Assembly (NCBI RefSeq): GCF_036250675.1
Contig: NZ_CP109592.1
Location: 6,014,001-6,078,000 of the forward strand
Reading direction: 5' to 3'
DNA length: 64,000 bases
Source: Streptomyces sp. NBC_01689
Lineage (GTDB): Bacteria; Actinomycetota; Actinomycetes; Streptomycetales; Streptomycetaceae
Of this stretch, positions 1 through 8,596 are shown one piece after another. The position numbers and the translations under genes were made by a program. A model generated the notes under the pieces. That model was not told where the DNA came from. It made no database searches and saw only the letters and a program-made list of their open reading frames with translations. Every line of letters starts with the position of its first letter. Position 1 is the first letter of the stretch.

Positions 1-1548
1 GGCGTGCTGCCCTCCCTCGGCGAGGAGGGCCAGGTCGCCATCCGCGCCATCGGCTCCCTCGTCGACGACGCCGAGGCGACCCTGTACGACTCGCCGGCCG
101 TCGCCCGCGCCAAGGGCTCCTACCGCATGCTCAAGGTGCTCCGGAAGGCGGCGCGCGGGGCGCTGGAGGGCCCGGGCGGCTCCCGGCAGGACTCCGGGCC
201 GCGGCGGACCGACCGGGGCTTTGGACGCGGTCCCGGCGGCCACGAGGGCGCCGCGGAGCAGCTCTCCTTCGGCGCGGACACCCCCGGGGAGACCCCCGCC
301 GGGCCGCCGACACGGCTGCGTGTCGTCGCCTTCGGACGGCGGCTGGAACTGGAGGCCGCCGAGCTGGACCGCATCAAGCAGAGCGCGCTGAGCGGGACCG
401 CCCCGGTGAACCTGCTGCGCCCGCGCGCCCGCAGGCTGCTGCTGGACGCGCTGTGGGCGCGGTCCGGGGCCGGCACCCGGCACTCGGACCCCGAGCTGGC
501 CGCGGAGCTGCGCTCGTCGTTCGACGAGGACGTCGCCTCCGAGGACAGCTTCCTGCTGTTCCTGGACGCATGGTGGCCGGAGCTGACCCCGCGCGGTGTG
601 CTGGAGGCGATGGCGGACGAGCGGCGGCTCGGCCGCTGGGCGCGGCGGATCCTCAACCCCGGCGAGGTGCGCCGGGTGGCGCGCTCGCTCAAGCGGGACG
701 GTCTGTCCGTGCACGACGTGGCGATGCTCGACGAACTCCAGGCGATCCTGGGGGCGCCCGCCCGGCCCCGGAAGCGGCGCGATCTGGACCCGCTGGACCA
801 GCTCACCGGCCTGGAGGAGCTGATGCCCGTGCGCGAGGAGTCGCAGCGCGAGCGGGCCGAGCGGCTGGCCCAGGAGCGGACCGAGTACGCGCACGTCATC
901 CTCGACGAGGCGCAGGACCTCACTCCCATGCAGTGGCGGATGGTGGGCCGGCGCGGGCGGCACGCCACCTGGACCGTCGTCGGCGACCCCGCGCAGTCCT
1001 CCTGGTCCGACCCGGACGAGGCCGCGCAGGCCCGTGACGAGGCGCTGGGCAGCCGCCCCCGCCGGCGTTTCACGCTGACCGTGAACTACCGCAACCCGGC
1101 CGAGATCGCCGAGCTGGCCGCCCGGGTCCTCGCCCTCGCCATGCCGGGGGCCGAGGCACCGTCCGCGGTCCGTTCCACCGGTGTGGCGCCGCGCTTCGCC
1201 GTGGTGGAGGACTCGCTCGCGCAGACCGTGCGCGCCGAGGCCGCGCACCTCCTGGAGCGGGTGGACGGCACCGTGGGCGTCGTCGTGGCCATGAACCGGC
1301 GCGAGGAGGCCGCCCGCTGGCTCAAGGGTCTGGGGGACCGCGTGGTGGCGCTCGGCAGCCTGGAGGCGAAGGGGCTGGAGTACGACGCCACGGTGGTCGT
1401 CTCGCCGGCGGAGATCGCCGACGAGTCGCCGGCGGGCCTGCGCGTCCTGTACGTCGCGCTGACCCGGGCGACGCAGCAGCTGACCATCGTCTCCGGTGAG
1501 CGGGACGAGCCGGACGCGAACGGCGTACCGGACCTGCTCCGGGACTGA
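1..1548 (+). CDS. HelD-like RNA-polymerase-associated SF1 helicase (3' part, start outside window)
   Basis: The reading frame is open from base 1, so the gene begins upstream and only about 515 C-terminal residues are visible. Superfamily 1 helicase motifs follow in order: a Walker B/motif II box (VILDEAQDLTPMQW, about residues 298-311), motif III (VVGDPAQSSW), motif IV (NYRNPAEI), motif V (EAKGLEYDATVVV) and motif VI (YVALTRATQQL). The Walker A motif lies in the missing part. The phrase SLGEEGQVAIRAIGSLV and the long insertion between the ATPase halves fit HelD/HelR, proteins that strip RNA polymerase from DNA and in some actinomycetes give rifamycin tolerance. The upstream region is absent, so I cannot see whether a rifamycin-associated element exists, and the choice between HelD and the inducible HelR stays open. 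UvrD/PcrA is less likely because the linker is wrong. Confidence 0.82.
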   Translation, partial: GVLPSLGEEGQVAIRAIGSLVDDAEATLYDSPAVARAKGSYRMLKVLRKAARGALEGPGGSRQDSGPRRTDRGFGRGPGGHEGAAEQLSFGADTPGETPAGPPTRLRVVAFGRRLELEAAELDRIKQSALSGTAPVNLLRPRARRLLLDALWARSGAGTRHSDPELAAELRSSFDEDVASEDSFLLFLDAWWPELTPRGVLEAMADERRLGRWARRILNPGEVRRVARSLKRDGLSVHDVAMLDELQAILGAPARPRKRRDLDPLDQLTGLEELMPVREESQRERAERLAQERTEYAHVILDEAQDLTPMQWRMVGRRGRHATWTVVGDPAQSSWSDPDEAAQARDEALGSRPRRRFTLTVNYRNPAEIAELAARVLALAMPGAEAPSAVRSTGVAPRFAVVEDSLAQTVRAEAAHLLERVDGTVGVVVAMNRREEAARWLKGLGDRVVALGSLEAKGLEYDATVVVSPAEIADESPAGLRVLYVALTRATQQLTIVSGERDEPDANGVPDLLRD

Positions 1549-1653
1549 GACCCGCCTGCCGCCCGGGCGCCCGCCGTCCCGCCGCCGGGTGTCCCGGCGC
1601 CGGGGCGTCCCGCCGTCCGGGCGGTGCGGGGCCGGGCACCGCGGGAGCACACA

Positions 1654-1691
1654 CGAGAGGCCCACGTCACCGGGGTGACGTGGGCCTCTCG
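1654..1691 (+). terminator. Intrinsic terminator after the HelD-like gene
   Basis: A perfect 17-bp stem (1654-1670 with 1675-1691) closes on a four-base CGGG loop, about 105 bp downstream of the helicase stop. No strong T-run follows, which is common for Streptomyces terminators. Confidence 0.75.
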
Positions 1692-2049
1692 CCTCGTTCA
1701 CGACACCGACCCGCCATGCTCGCCTCGCGGCAAGTGGTCGCTCGTAGCGACGAAGGTTGGGCCCGGGGGCTTGGATCGGGCCGGTGTCACGTCCACGGTA
1801 ACAAAGGATCCCCGCAAGGCAATTCCCGTCCCGGAAGTTCATTTTCGCGGCGCGCGCTCCTCCCCGGTCCGCCCTTCCACCATCAGGGTGATTCTCGTAT
1901 GGTGGAATCGGTTTTCCGAAAAATTCGTCCGCTCGCGACCAAAACGTTCGCAACCCGGGGCGGCTACCACGTACTCCGCGGTAGGTGCGACGATCGGACG
2001 GCATACCCGCGACACGGCAGTACACGGTGAAAAGCAGAGGAAGTCGGCC
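1692..2049 (+). promoter_or_regulatory. Promoter/leader region of the malic enzyme gene
   Basis: This gene-free stretch has an AT-richer core (about 1795-1950) unlike its surroundings, as expected of a promoter. A purine-rich ribosome-binding sequence (AGAGGAAG, about 2036-2043) precedes the ATG at 2050. I see no operator I can name and no small ORF I would support. Confidence 0.4.
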
Positions 2050-3471
2050 ATGGCAACGGCGCCCAGCGTCTCCTACTCGATGACGGTCCGGCTGGAGGTG
2101 CCCGCGAGCGGAACAGCGGTCTCCCAGCTCACCACGGCCGTCGAGTCCAGCGGAGGCTCGGTGACCGGCCTCGACGTGACCGCCTCCGGTCACGAGAAGC
2201 TCCGGATCGACGTCACCATCGCGGCGACCTCCACGTCGCACGCCGACGAGATCGTGGAGCAGCTGCGTCACATCGAGGGCGTCACCCTCGGCAAGGTCTC
2301 GGACCGTACGTTCCTGATGCACCTCGGCGGCAAGATCGAGATGCAGTCCAAGCACCCCATCCGCAACCGTGACGACCTCTCGATGATCTACACCCCGGGC
2401 GTGGCCCGGGTGTGCATGGCGATCGCCGAGAACCCCGAGGACGCCCGCCGTCTCACCATCAAGCGCAACTCCGTTGCGGTCGTGACGGACGGATCGGCGG
2501 TCCTGGGCCTCGGCAACATCGGTCCCAAGGCCGCGCTGCCGGTCATGGAGGGCAAGGCGGCCCTCTTCAAGCGCTTCGCCGGCATCGACGCCTGGCCGCT
2601 GTGCCTGGACACGCAGGACACCGACGCGATCGTCGAGATCGTCAAGGCCATCGCCCCCGGATTCGCGGGCATCAACCTGGAGGACATCTCCGCGCCGCGC
2701 TGCTTCGAGATCGAGGCCCGGCTGCGGGAGGCCCTCGACATCCCCGTCTTCCACGACGACCAGCACGGCACCGCGATCGTCGTGCTGGCCGCCCTCACCA
2801 ACGCCCTGCGGGTGGCGGGCAAGGCGATCGGGGACATCCGGGTCGTCATGTCCGGCGCGGGGGCGGCCGGTACCGCCATCCTCAAGCTGCTGATCGCCGC
2901 GGGCGTCAAGAACGCGGTCGTCGCCGACATCCACGGCGTCGTGCACGCCGACCGCGCGGACCTGGTCGACGCGGCGCCCGGTTCGGCCCTGCGCTGGATC
3001 GCCGACAACACCAACCCCGAAGGCCTCACGGGCACGTTGAAGGAGGCCGTTCGCGGCGCCGACGTCTTCATCGGCGTCTCCGCCCCGAACGTGCTGGACG
3101 GCGACGACGTGGCCGCGATGGCCGAGGACGCCATCGTGTTCGCGCTCGCGAACCCCGACCCCGAGGTCGACCCGGCAATCGCCCGTCAGACGGCGGCAGT
3201 TGTCGCCACCGGCCGCTCCGACTTCCCCAACCAGATCAACAACGTGCTGGTGTTCCCGGGCGTCTTCCGCGGTCTGCTGGACGCCCAGTCGCGCACGGTC
3301 AACACGGAGATGATGCTGGCCGCCGCGGCCGCTCTCGCGGACGTCGTGACCGAGGACGAGCTGAACCCGAACTACATCATCCCCAGCGTCTTCAACGACA
3401 AGGTCGCGGGCGCGGTCGCCGGAGCGGTGCGCAACGCCGCGAAGGCGGCGGGGGCGTCGGCGGCCGAGTAG
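2050..3471 (+). CDS. NAD(P)-dependent malic enzyme with N-terminal ACT domain
   Basis: The 473-residue protein oxidatively decarboxylates malate to pyruvate, linking the TCA cycle to pyruvate supply. Residues 1-90 look like an ACT domain (SYSMTVRLEVPASG, then alternating beta/alpha pattern), a possible allosteric ligand site. The catalytic part contains IYTPGVARVC (malic N-terminal domain), the metal-binding NLEDISAP segment, VFHDDQHGTA, and a Rossmann motif GAGAAGTAI followed by VADIHG. The C-terminal FPNQINNVLVFPG is a family hallmark. ATG 2050 is chosen because it follows an AGAGGAAG ribosome-binding site and begins directly at the ACT domain; the open frame further upstream is non-coding in character. 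Cofactor preference is not certain from sequence alone. Confidence 0.9.
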   Translation: MATAPSVSYSMTVRLEVPASGTAVSQLTTAVESSGGSVTGLDVTASGHEKLRIDVTIAATSTSHADEIVEQLRHIEGVTLGKVSDRTFLMHLGGKIEMQSKHPIRNRDDLSMIYTPGVARVCMAIAENPEDARRLTIKRNSVAVVTDGSAVLGLGNIGPKAALPVMEGKAALFKRFAGIDAWPLCLDTQDTDAIVEIVKAIAPGFAGINLEDISAPRCFEIEARLREALDIPVFHDDQHGTAIVVLAALTNALRVAGKAIGDIRVVMSGAGAAGTAILKLLIAAGVKNAVVADIHGVVHADRADLVDAAPGSALRWIADNTNPEGLTGTLKEAVRGADVFIGVSAPNVLDGDDVAAMAEDAIVFALANPDPEVDPAIARQTAAVVATGRSDFPNQINNVLVFPGVFRGLLDAQSRTVNTEMMLAAAAALADVVTEDELNPNYIIPSVFNDKVAGAVAGAVRNAAKAAGASAAE

Positions 3472-3924
3472 ACCCCGGCGCGCCGGTCCGGGAGCGCGCC
3501 GGACGGATGTCCCGCCGACGCGGTCCACGCCCGGTGCGCACACCGGCTGTGACGATCGCCACGGCCGGTCCGGCACCGGCGCGTCGTGGAACGCGGGGCC
3601 CGCGGGCGCCCTCTAGGGTGGCGGCCAGGCTCAGGCCTACGCAGGCCCTGCGATCCGCTGCCGGGAGCGGACGGAGCGTCACCACATTGAGGCAGTGGCG
3701 CTTTTCGTGTGACTCCCAAGGGTGTTCGTGTGACTCCCAGGGGTGCCGGATTGGCTTTCCCGCCGCAGGTGGGGGCAGGATGCGTCTTCGGGCGCGAGGG
3801 TCTGGCTACGGACCCGGGTCCGGGGACCGACCGAGGACCCTGGCAGCATCGGCTTCGCCGCATCCGACATGCGGCTCCGCCGCGTGGCACGCCTCAACGG
3901 CAAGAAGAACACGGGAGTAACAAC
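3472..3924 (+). other. Gene-free region upstream of hupA
   Basis: No credible gene is present in these 453 bases. The region holds a 21-bp tandem repeat (annotated separately) and presumably the hupA promoter. Just before the ATG the sequence ACGGGAGTAACAAC gives the ribosome-binding site. Confidence 0.4.
3704..3745 (+). repeat. Two-copy 21-bp tandem repeat upstream of hupA
   Basis: Units 3704-3724 and 3725-3745 match at 20 of 21 bases (core TTCGTGTGACTCCCA). The 21-bp period equals two helical turns, so bound proteins would sit on the same face of the DNA. It lies about 180 bp upstream of the hupA start. Confidence 0.8.
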
Positions 3925-4206
3925 ATGAACCGCAGTGAGCTGGTGGCCGCGCTGGCCGACCGCGCCGAGGTGACCCGCAAGGACGCCGACGCCGTTCTGG
4001 CCGCGTTCGCCGAGACCGTCGGCGAGATCGTCTCCAAGGGCGACGAGAAGGTCACCATCCCCGGCTTCCTGACCTTCGAGCGCACCCACCGTGCCGCTCG
4101 CACCGCGCGCAACCCGCAGACCGGCGACCCGATCCAGATCCCGGCCGGCTACAGCGTGAAGGTCTCCGCGGGCAGCAAGCTCAAGGAAGCGGCCAAGGGC
4201 AAGTAG
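3925..4206 (+). CDS. hupA: Nucleoid-associated DNA-binding protein HU
   Basis: This 93-residue protein has the canonical HU/IHF fold. MNRSELVAALADRAEVTRKDADAVL forms the N-terminal helix pair, GDEKVTIPGFLTF leads into the beta saddle, and the DNA-intercalating arm carries the RNPQTGDPIQIPA motif (about residues 61-73). It binds and bends DNA non-specifically and compacts the chromosome. Its length matches the short vegetative HU of Streptomyces, not the sporulation-linked HupS, which carries a long lysine-rich tail absent here. It is a stand-alone gene with its own promoter region and a bidirectional terminator shared with the convergent murA. Confidence 0.95.
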   Translation: MNRSELVAALADRAEVTRKDADAVLAAFAETVGEIVSKGDEKVTIPGFLTFERTHRAARTARNPQTGDPIQIPAGYSVKVSAGSKLKEAAKGK

Positions 4207-4252
4207 GTTCCTGCGTGTGCCACGGGACGGCGCACGAGGCCAGGTAACGCCA

Positions 4253-4287
4253 ATGGGGCGGCCCCCTTCACCGGGGGGCCGCCCCAT
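4253..4287. terminator. Bidirectional terminator between convergent hupA and murA
   Basis: A perfect 14-bp stem (4253-4266 with 4274-4287) with a seven-base loop sits about 46 bp after the hupA stop and 68 bp after the murA stop, so it can serve both strands. Confidence 0.8.
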
Positions 4288-4355
4288 CGTCGTACTCGCG
4301 CGCGGGCCGGGCCGGGCGCGTCCGGCGGTGTCCGGCCCGGCGCGCCCGTCCGCTC

Positions 4356-5702
4356 TCAGCCGAGCGCCTTGCCCGGCAGCTCCACCTTCGCGCCGAGCTC
4401 CACGAGCTTGTCCATGAAGTTCTCGTAGCCACGGTTGATGAGGTCGATGCCGTGCACCCGCGAGGTGCCCTGGGCCGCGAGGGCGGCGATCAGGTACGAG
4501 AAGCCGCCGCGCAGGTCGGGGATGACCAGGTCGGCGCCCTGCAGCTTGGTCGGGCCCGAAACGACCGCGGAGTGCAGGAAGTTGCGCTGGCCGAAGCGGC
4601 AGTCGGAGCCGCCGAGGCACTCGCGGTAGAGCTGGATGTGCGCGCCCATCTGGTTGAGCGCGGAGGTGAATCCGAGGCGGGACTCGTAGACCGTCTCGTG
4701 GATGATCGACAGGCCGGTGGCCTGCGTGAGGGCGACGACCAGCGGCTGCTGCCAGTCGGTCTGGAAGCCCGGGTGGACGTCCGTCTCCAGCGCGATCGAC
4801 TTGAGCTGGCTGCCGGGGTGCCAGAAGCGGATGCCCTCGTCGTCGATCTCGAACGCGCCGCCCACCTTGCGGTAGGTGTTCAGGAACGTCATCATCGAGC
4901 GCTGCTGGGCGCCCCGGACGTAGATGTTGCCCTCCGTCGCCAGCGCGGCGGACGCCCAGGAGGCGGCCTCCAGACGGTCCGGCAGGGCCGCGTGGGTGTA
5001 GCCGCCGAGCGAGTCCACACCGGTGATGCGGATCGTCCGGTCGGTGTCCATGGCGATGATCGCGCCCATTTTCTGCAGGACGCAGATGAGGTCCTCGATC
5101 TCGGGCTCCACGGCCGCGTTCGCGAGCTCCGTGACGCCCTCCGCCAGGACGGCGGTCAGCAGCACCTGCTCGGTGGCGCCCACGGACGGGTACGGCAGCT
5201 TGATCTTGGTGCCGCGCAGTCGCTGCGGGGCCTCCAGGTACTGCCCGTCCGCCCGCTTCTCGATCTTCGCGCCGAACTGCCGCAGCACCTCGAAGTGGAA
5301 GTCGATGGGGCGGCCACCGATGTCGCAGCCGCCGAGGCCCGGGATGAAGGCGTGGCCGAGGCGGTGCAGCAGCGGACCGCAGAAGAGGATCGGGATCCGG
5401 GACGAGCCCGCGTGCGCGTCGATGTCCGCGACGTTCGCGCTCTCGACGTGCGAGGGGTCGAGCACCAGTTCGCCCGGCTCCTCGCCCGGGCGCACCGTGA
5501 CGCCGTGCAACTGCAGCAGTCCGCGCACGACCCGCACATCGCGGATGTCGGGGACGTTGCGCAGTCGGCTCGGCTCGCTGCCCAGCAGGGCGGCGACCAT
5601 GGCCTTCGGTACGAGGTTCTTCGCACCGCGGACACGGATCTCGCCCTCGAGCGGGGTTCCGCCGTGGACAATCAGTACATCGTCAGAGCCGTTGACGGTC
5701 AT
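4356..5702 (-). CDS. murA: UDP-N-acetylglucosamine 1-carboxyvinyltransferase
   Basis: MurA transfers enolpyruvate from PEP to UDP-GlcNAc, the first committed step of peptidoglycan synthesis, in the cytoplasm. The 448-residue protein has the EPT fold with GAKN (K28/N29) at the substrate site and the active-site loop PGLGGCDIGGRP with the catalytic cysteine at about residue 126. That cysteine is the fosfomycin target; mycobacteria replace it with aspartate, whereas this protein keeps it. Two alpha/beta domains are evident and the C-terminus GYENFMDKLVELGA is typical. ATG 5702 is chosen because homology begins there (DDVLIVHGGTPLEGEIRVRG); the longer upstream frame encodes unrelated sequence. 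It is transcribed divergently from yqgE. Confidence 0.95.
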   Translation of the reverse strand: MTVNGSDDVLIVHGGTPLEGEIRVRGAKNLVPKAMVAALLGSEPSRLRNVPDIRDVRVVRGLLQLHGVTVRPGEEPGELVLDPSHVESANVADIDAHAGSSRIPILFCGPLLHRLGHAFIPGLGGCDIGGRPIDFHFEVLRQFGAKIEKRADGQYLEAPQRLRGTKIKLPYPSVGATEQVLLTAVLAEGVTELANAAVEPEIEDLICVLQKMGAIIAMDTDRTIRITGVDSLGGYTHAALPDRLEAASWASAALATEGNIYVRGAQQRSMMTFLNTYRKVGGAFEIDDEGIRFWHPGSQLKSIALETDVHPGFQTDWQQPLVVALTQATGLSIIHETVYESRLGFTSALNQMGAHIQLYRECLGGSDCRFGQRNFLHSAVVSGPTKLQGADLVIPDLRGGFSYLIAALAAQGTSRVHGIDLINRGYENFMDKLVELGAKVELPGKALG

Positions 5703-5974
5703 GTGTCTCGCGATCCGAAGAGTTTGGGCAGGGGTGCGTGTCGGCAGGCCCGTCGGGCGGCAGCCGAACAGCAAGGGTAATCGCCGACCACCCCCCTTCC
5801 GTAAGCCCGAGTACCGCCTGACAACGTCATGGCTTTGCCACAACACGAACCGTTCGGTGCCGCACACACCGGGTCACCGGAGCCCCCGTGCGCGGGGGGC
5901 GCTCCTCTGCGCCCTGAGCTGCATTCACTCGGTTACGGGTATTGGGTCCCCCTGTGCGGGGAAGATGCGGGATC

Positions 5975-6559
5975 ATGTCTGGCATGACCGAGGTGTCCTC
6001 GCTCACAGGGCGGCTGCTCGTGGCCACGCCCGCCCTGGCGGACCCGAACTTCGACCGCGCGGTGGTGCTGCTCCTCGACCACGACGAGGAGGGCTCGCTC
6101 GGTGTCGTCCTCAACCGCCCGACCCCGGTGGATGTCAGCGACATCCTGGAGGCCTGGGCGGATCTCGCCGGCGAGCCCGGGGTCGTCTTCCAGGGCGGTC
6201 CGGTGTCGCTGGACTCGGCGCTGGGCGTCGCGGTGATCCCGGGCGGCCTGTCGTCCGAGGAGCGCGCGCCACTCGGCTGGCGGCGTGTGCACGGCGCGAT
6301 CGGCCTGGTCGACCTGGAGGCCCCGCCCGAACTCCTCGCCTCGGCGCTCGGTTCCCTGCGGATCTTCGCCGGGTACGCGGGGTGGGGCCCCGGCCAGCTG
6401 GAGGACGAACTGGTCGAGGGCGCCTGGTACGTGGTCGAGTCCGAGCCGGGGGACGTGTCGTCCCCGTCCCCGGAACGGCTGTGGCGCGAGGTGCTGCGCC
6501 GCCAGCGCAACGAACTGGCGATGGTCGCCACGTACCCGGACGACCCCTCCCTCAACTGA
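5975..6559 (+). CDS. YqgE/AlgH family protein
   Basis: This 194-residue cytoplasmic protein belongs to the UPF0301/AlgH family, whose biochemical role is unsettled. The family signature is clear: LTGRLLVATPALADPNF near the N-terminus, VVLLLDHDEEGSLGVVLNRP, then FQGGPV and IFAGYAGWGPGQLEDEL. Two in-frame ATGs (5975 and 5984) are possible and I used the first, which follows a GCGGGA sequence. It is divergent from murA across a gap of about 270 bp with promoters on both strands. The motifs and length are normal for the family. Confidence 0.88.
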   Translation: MSGMTEVSSLTGRLLVATPALADPNFDRAVVLLLDHDEEGSLGVVLNRPTPVDVSDILEAWADLAGEPGVVFQGGPVSLDSALGVAVIPGGLSSEERAPLGWRRVHGAIGLVDLEAPPELLASALGSLRIFAGYAGWGPGQLEDELVEGAWYVVESEPGDVSSPSPERLWREVLRRQRNELAMVATYPDDPSLN

Positions 6560-6742
6560 CGGGGGCGCCCGGACCCGGCCCCCACCCGTTCCGGTCCCGG
6601 GCCTCCGCCCCGCGCGCGGCCCCCGGCGCGGGCTCCCCGGCCCGGCGGACGGCCGGGAACACGCGGCCGCTTCCCGCACCGCCGTCCATCTGTGACGCGG
6701 GCCCGTCGCTGTAGCGGCGCGTCGTTGATTACCCTTGCTCCC

Positions 6743-7039
6743 ATGAGCACTCTTGAGCCTGAGACCCAGCCCCAGCGCGGCACTGGGACGGGGACCCTCG
6801 TGGAGCCGACGCCGCAGGTGTCGCACGGCGACGGGGACCACGAGCGCTTCGCCCACTACGTCCAGAAGGACAAGATCATGGCGAGCGCCCTCGACGGCAC
6901 GCCCGTCGTGGCCCTCTGCGGCAAGGTGTGGGTCCCGGGCCGCGACCCGAAGAAGTACCCCGTGTGTCCCATGTGCAAGGAGATCTACGAGTCCATGGGC
7001 GCCGGTGGCGACAAGGACAAGGGCGGCGACAAGAAGTAG
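6743..7039 (+). CDS. DUF3039 family small zinc-ribbon-like protein
   Basis: This 98-residue protein is widespread in actinomycetes and has no assigned function. It shows a hydrophilic N-terminus, a conserved centre (HERFAHYVQKDKIMASALDG), and four cysteines in VALCGKVW and YPVCPMCKEIY that probably bind one metal. The C-terminus is a Gly/Asp/Lys tail. ATG 6743 begins the recognisable part; the 17 extra codons upstream look non-coding. The gene stands alone between yqgE and the sugar-transport operon. I infer metal binding only from the cysteine spacing. Confidence 0.78.
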   Translation: MSTLEPETQPQRGTGTGTLVEPTPQVSHGDGDHERFAHYVQKDKIMASALDGTPVVALCGKVWVPGRDPKKYPVCPMCKEIYESMGAGGDKDKGGDKK

Positions 7040-7159
7040 CGTCCCCGCGCCCTCGCGGCGCGGCTCGGCGCGTGGAGCGAGCAGGACCGCGGCATCCCGG
7101 TGCGGGGTGCCGCGGTCCTGTCGTGCGCGCGTTGCACGGAGTGCCTCCTGTGGTCACAG

Positions 7160-7175
7160 AGTGGTGGAGACCTCT
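7160..7175. promoter_or_regulatory. Probable DasR (dre-like) operator ahead of the aminosugar ABC operon
   Basis: The 16-mer AGTGGTGGAGACCTCT differs at two positions from one nagE2 dre half in this same window (AGTGGTGTAGACCTGT) and keeps the TGGT...AGACC core. It lies about 98 bp upstream of the solute-binding protein start. Confidence 0.6.
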
Positions 7176-7272
7176 TGTGGGCATGTTCATGTACTCCATA
7201 GCCTCCGGTGTGTTGTGCAGAGCAAAACCCCCATTGCGCATGTTGCAACGCACCCCCACCGGAGGACGCTCG

Positions 7273-8592
7273 ATGAAGCTCCCGCTGAACCTCTCCGTCC
7301 GCACGGCCGCCGTCGCGACGGCACTGGCCGTCGGCGTGCTCACCGCCACCGCCTGCGCCCCCCAGAGCTCCGGCAACTCCGCCTCAGGGAAGGACGAGAG
7401 GACCGGAACGGTACGTGTCTGGCTCTTCCAGGAGGTCAGCAACGCGCCGAAGGAGAAGGTCGTGGACGCCGCCGTCGGCGCCTTCGAGAAGGCGCACAAG
7501 GGCGCCCGGGTCACCGTCGAGTACATCCCCGTGGAGACCCGCGCCCAGCGCATGAAGGCCGCCTTCAACGACCCGAAGAGCGCCCCGGACGTCATCGAGT
7601 ACGGCAACACGGACACCGCCGGGTACGTCAAGGACGGCGGACTCGCCGACATCAGCGGGGAGTTCGCGGACTGGAGCGAGTCCAAGGACACCGACCCGAC
7701 GGCCAGGCAGTCGGTGACGGTGGACGGGAAGATCTACGGCGCGCCCTTCTTCGTCGGCGTCCGGGCCCTTTACTACCGCACCGACATCCTCAAGGACCTC
7801 GGCATCGAAGTACCCCGCACCCAGGATGAGTTGGCCGCCGCGGCCCGGCAGGTGCGGGCGGCGCGGCCGAACCTGTACGGACTCGCGGTCGGCGGCGCCT
7901 ACACCTACGGCGCGATGCCGTTCATCTGGTCCCAGGGCGGCGAACTGGCCCAGGGCAAGGGCGGTTCGTACGCGGCGGCCATCGACGGCGCCGCCGCCCG
8001 GAAGGGCATCAAGGCGTACACCTCGCTCTTCGGCGACGACAACTGTCCGGCCGCCAAGTGCGCGGGCATGACCGGCAACGACACGGTCACCGCCTTCTCC
8101 TCGGGCAAGGCGGCCATGGCCATCGGCGGCGACTTCAGCCATGCCGCGATCGAGGCCGGAAAGGTCAAGGGCAAGTACGCCGTGGTTCCGCTGCCGGGCC
8201 TGAAGGCGGGGCAGATCGCGCCGGCGTTCGCGGGCGGCAACAATCTCGGCGTCCTGCGGAGCACCTCGCACCGCACCCTCGCCGTCGGCCTGATGGAGGA
8301 GCTGGCGGGCAAGAAGACCCAGGCCGCGCTCTTCGACGCCATGGGGTTCCTGCCCACGTACACCGACGTACGGGACGACGTGGCGAGGAAGCAGCCGTTC
8401 GTCGCGCCCTTCGTGAAGACGCTCGCCTCCGGCGCCCGGTTCGTGCCCGCGTCGCCGGCCTGGTCGCAGATCGACTCCTCGCTGGTCCTGCCGACCATGT
8501 TCCAGGAGGTCATCAGCGGCAAGAAGGACGTACGGGCGGCCTCGGAGGACGCCGCCAAGAAGATGAACGACGCGTTCAGCTCCGCGGGCTGA
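7273..8592 (+). CDS. Sugar ABC transporter solute-binding lipoprotein
   Basis: This 439-residue cluster-1 (MalE/DasA-like) binding protein has an N-terminal signal ending in ATAC, with cysteine 28 as the probable lipidation site. The mature region opens with TVRVWLFQEV and contains EYIPVETRAQRMKAAFNDPKSAPDVIEYG, typical of oligosaccharide-binding proteins. It should capture a sugar outside the membrane for the two permeases that follow at spacings of 4 bp and an overlap. The downstream GH20 hexosaminidase and the dre-like site suggest a GlcNAc-containing di- or oligosaccharide such as chitobiose, but that is inference. ATG 7273 follows GGAGGACGCTCG. No ATPase gene lies in the operon, so the shared ATPase MsiK is the probable partner. 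Confidence 0.9.
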   Translation: MKLPLNLSVRTAAVATALAVGVLTATACAPQSSGNSASGKDERTGTVRVWLFQEVSNAPKEKVVDAAVGAFEKAHKGARVTVEYIPVETRAQRMKAAFNDPKSAPDVIEYGNTDTAGYVKDGGLADISGEFADWSESKDTDPTARQSVTVDGKIYGAPFFVGVRALYYRTDILKDLGIEVPRTQDELAAAARQVRAARPNLYGLAVGGAYTYGAMPFIWSQGGELAQGKGGSYAAAIDGAAARKGIKAYTSLFGDDNCPAAKCAGMTGNDTVTAFSSGKAAMAIGGDFSHAAIEAGKVKGKYAVVPLPGLKAGQIAPAFAGGNNLGVLRSTSHRTLAVGLMEELAGKKTQAALFDAMGFLPTYTDVRDDVARKQPFVAPFVKTLASGARFVPASPAWSQIDSSLVLPTMFQEVISGKKDVRAASEDAAKKMNDAFSSAG

Positions 8593-8596
8593 GCGG

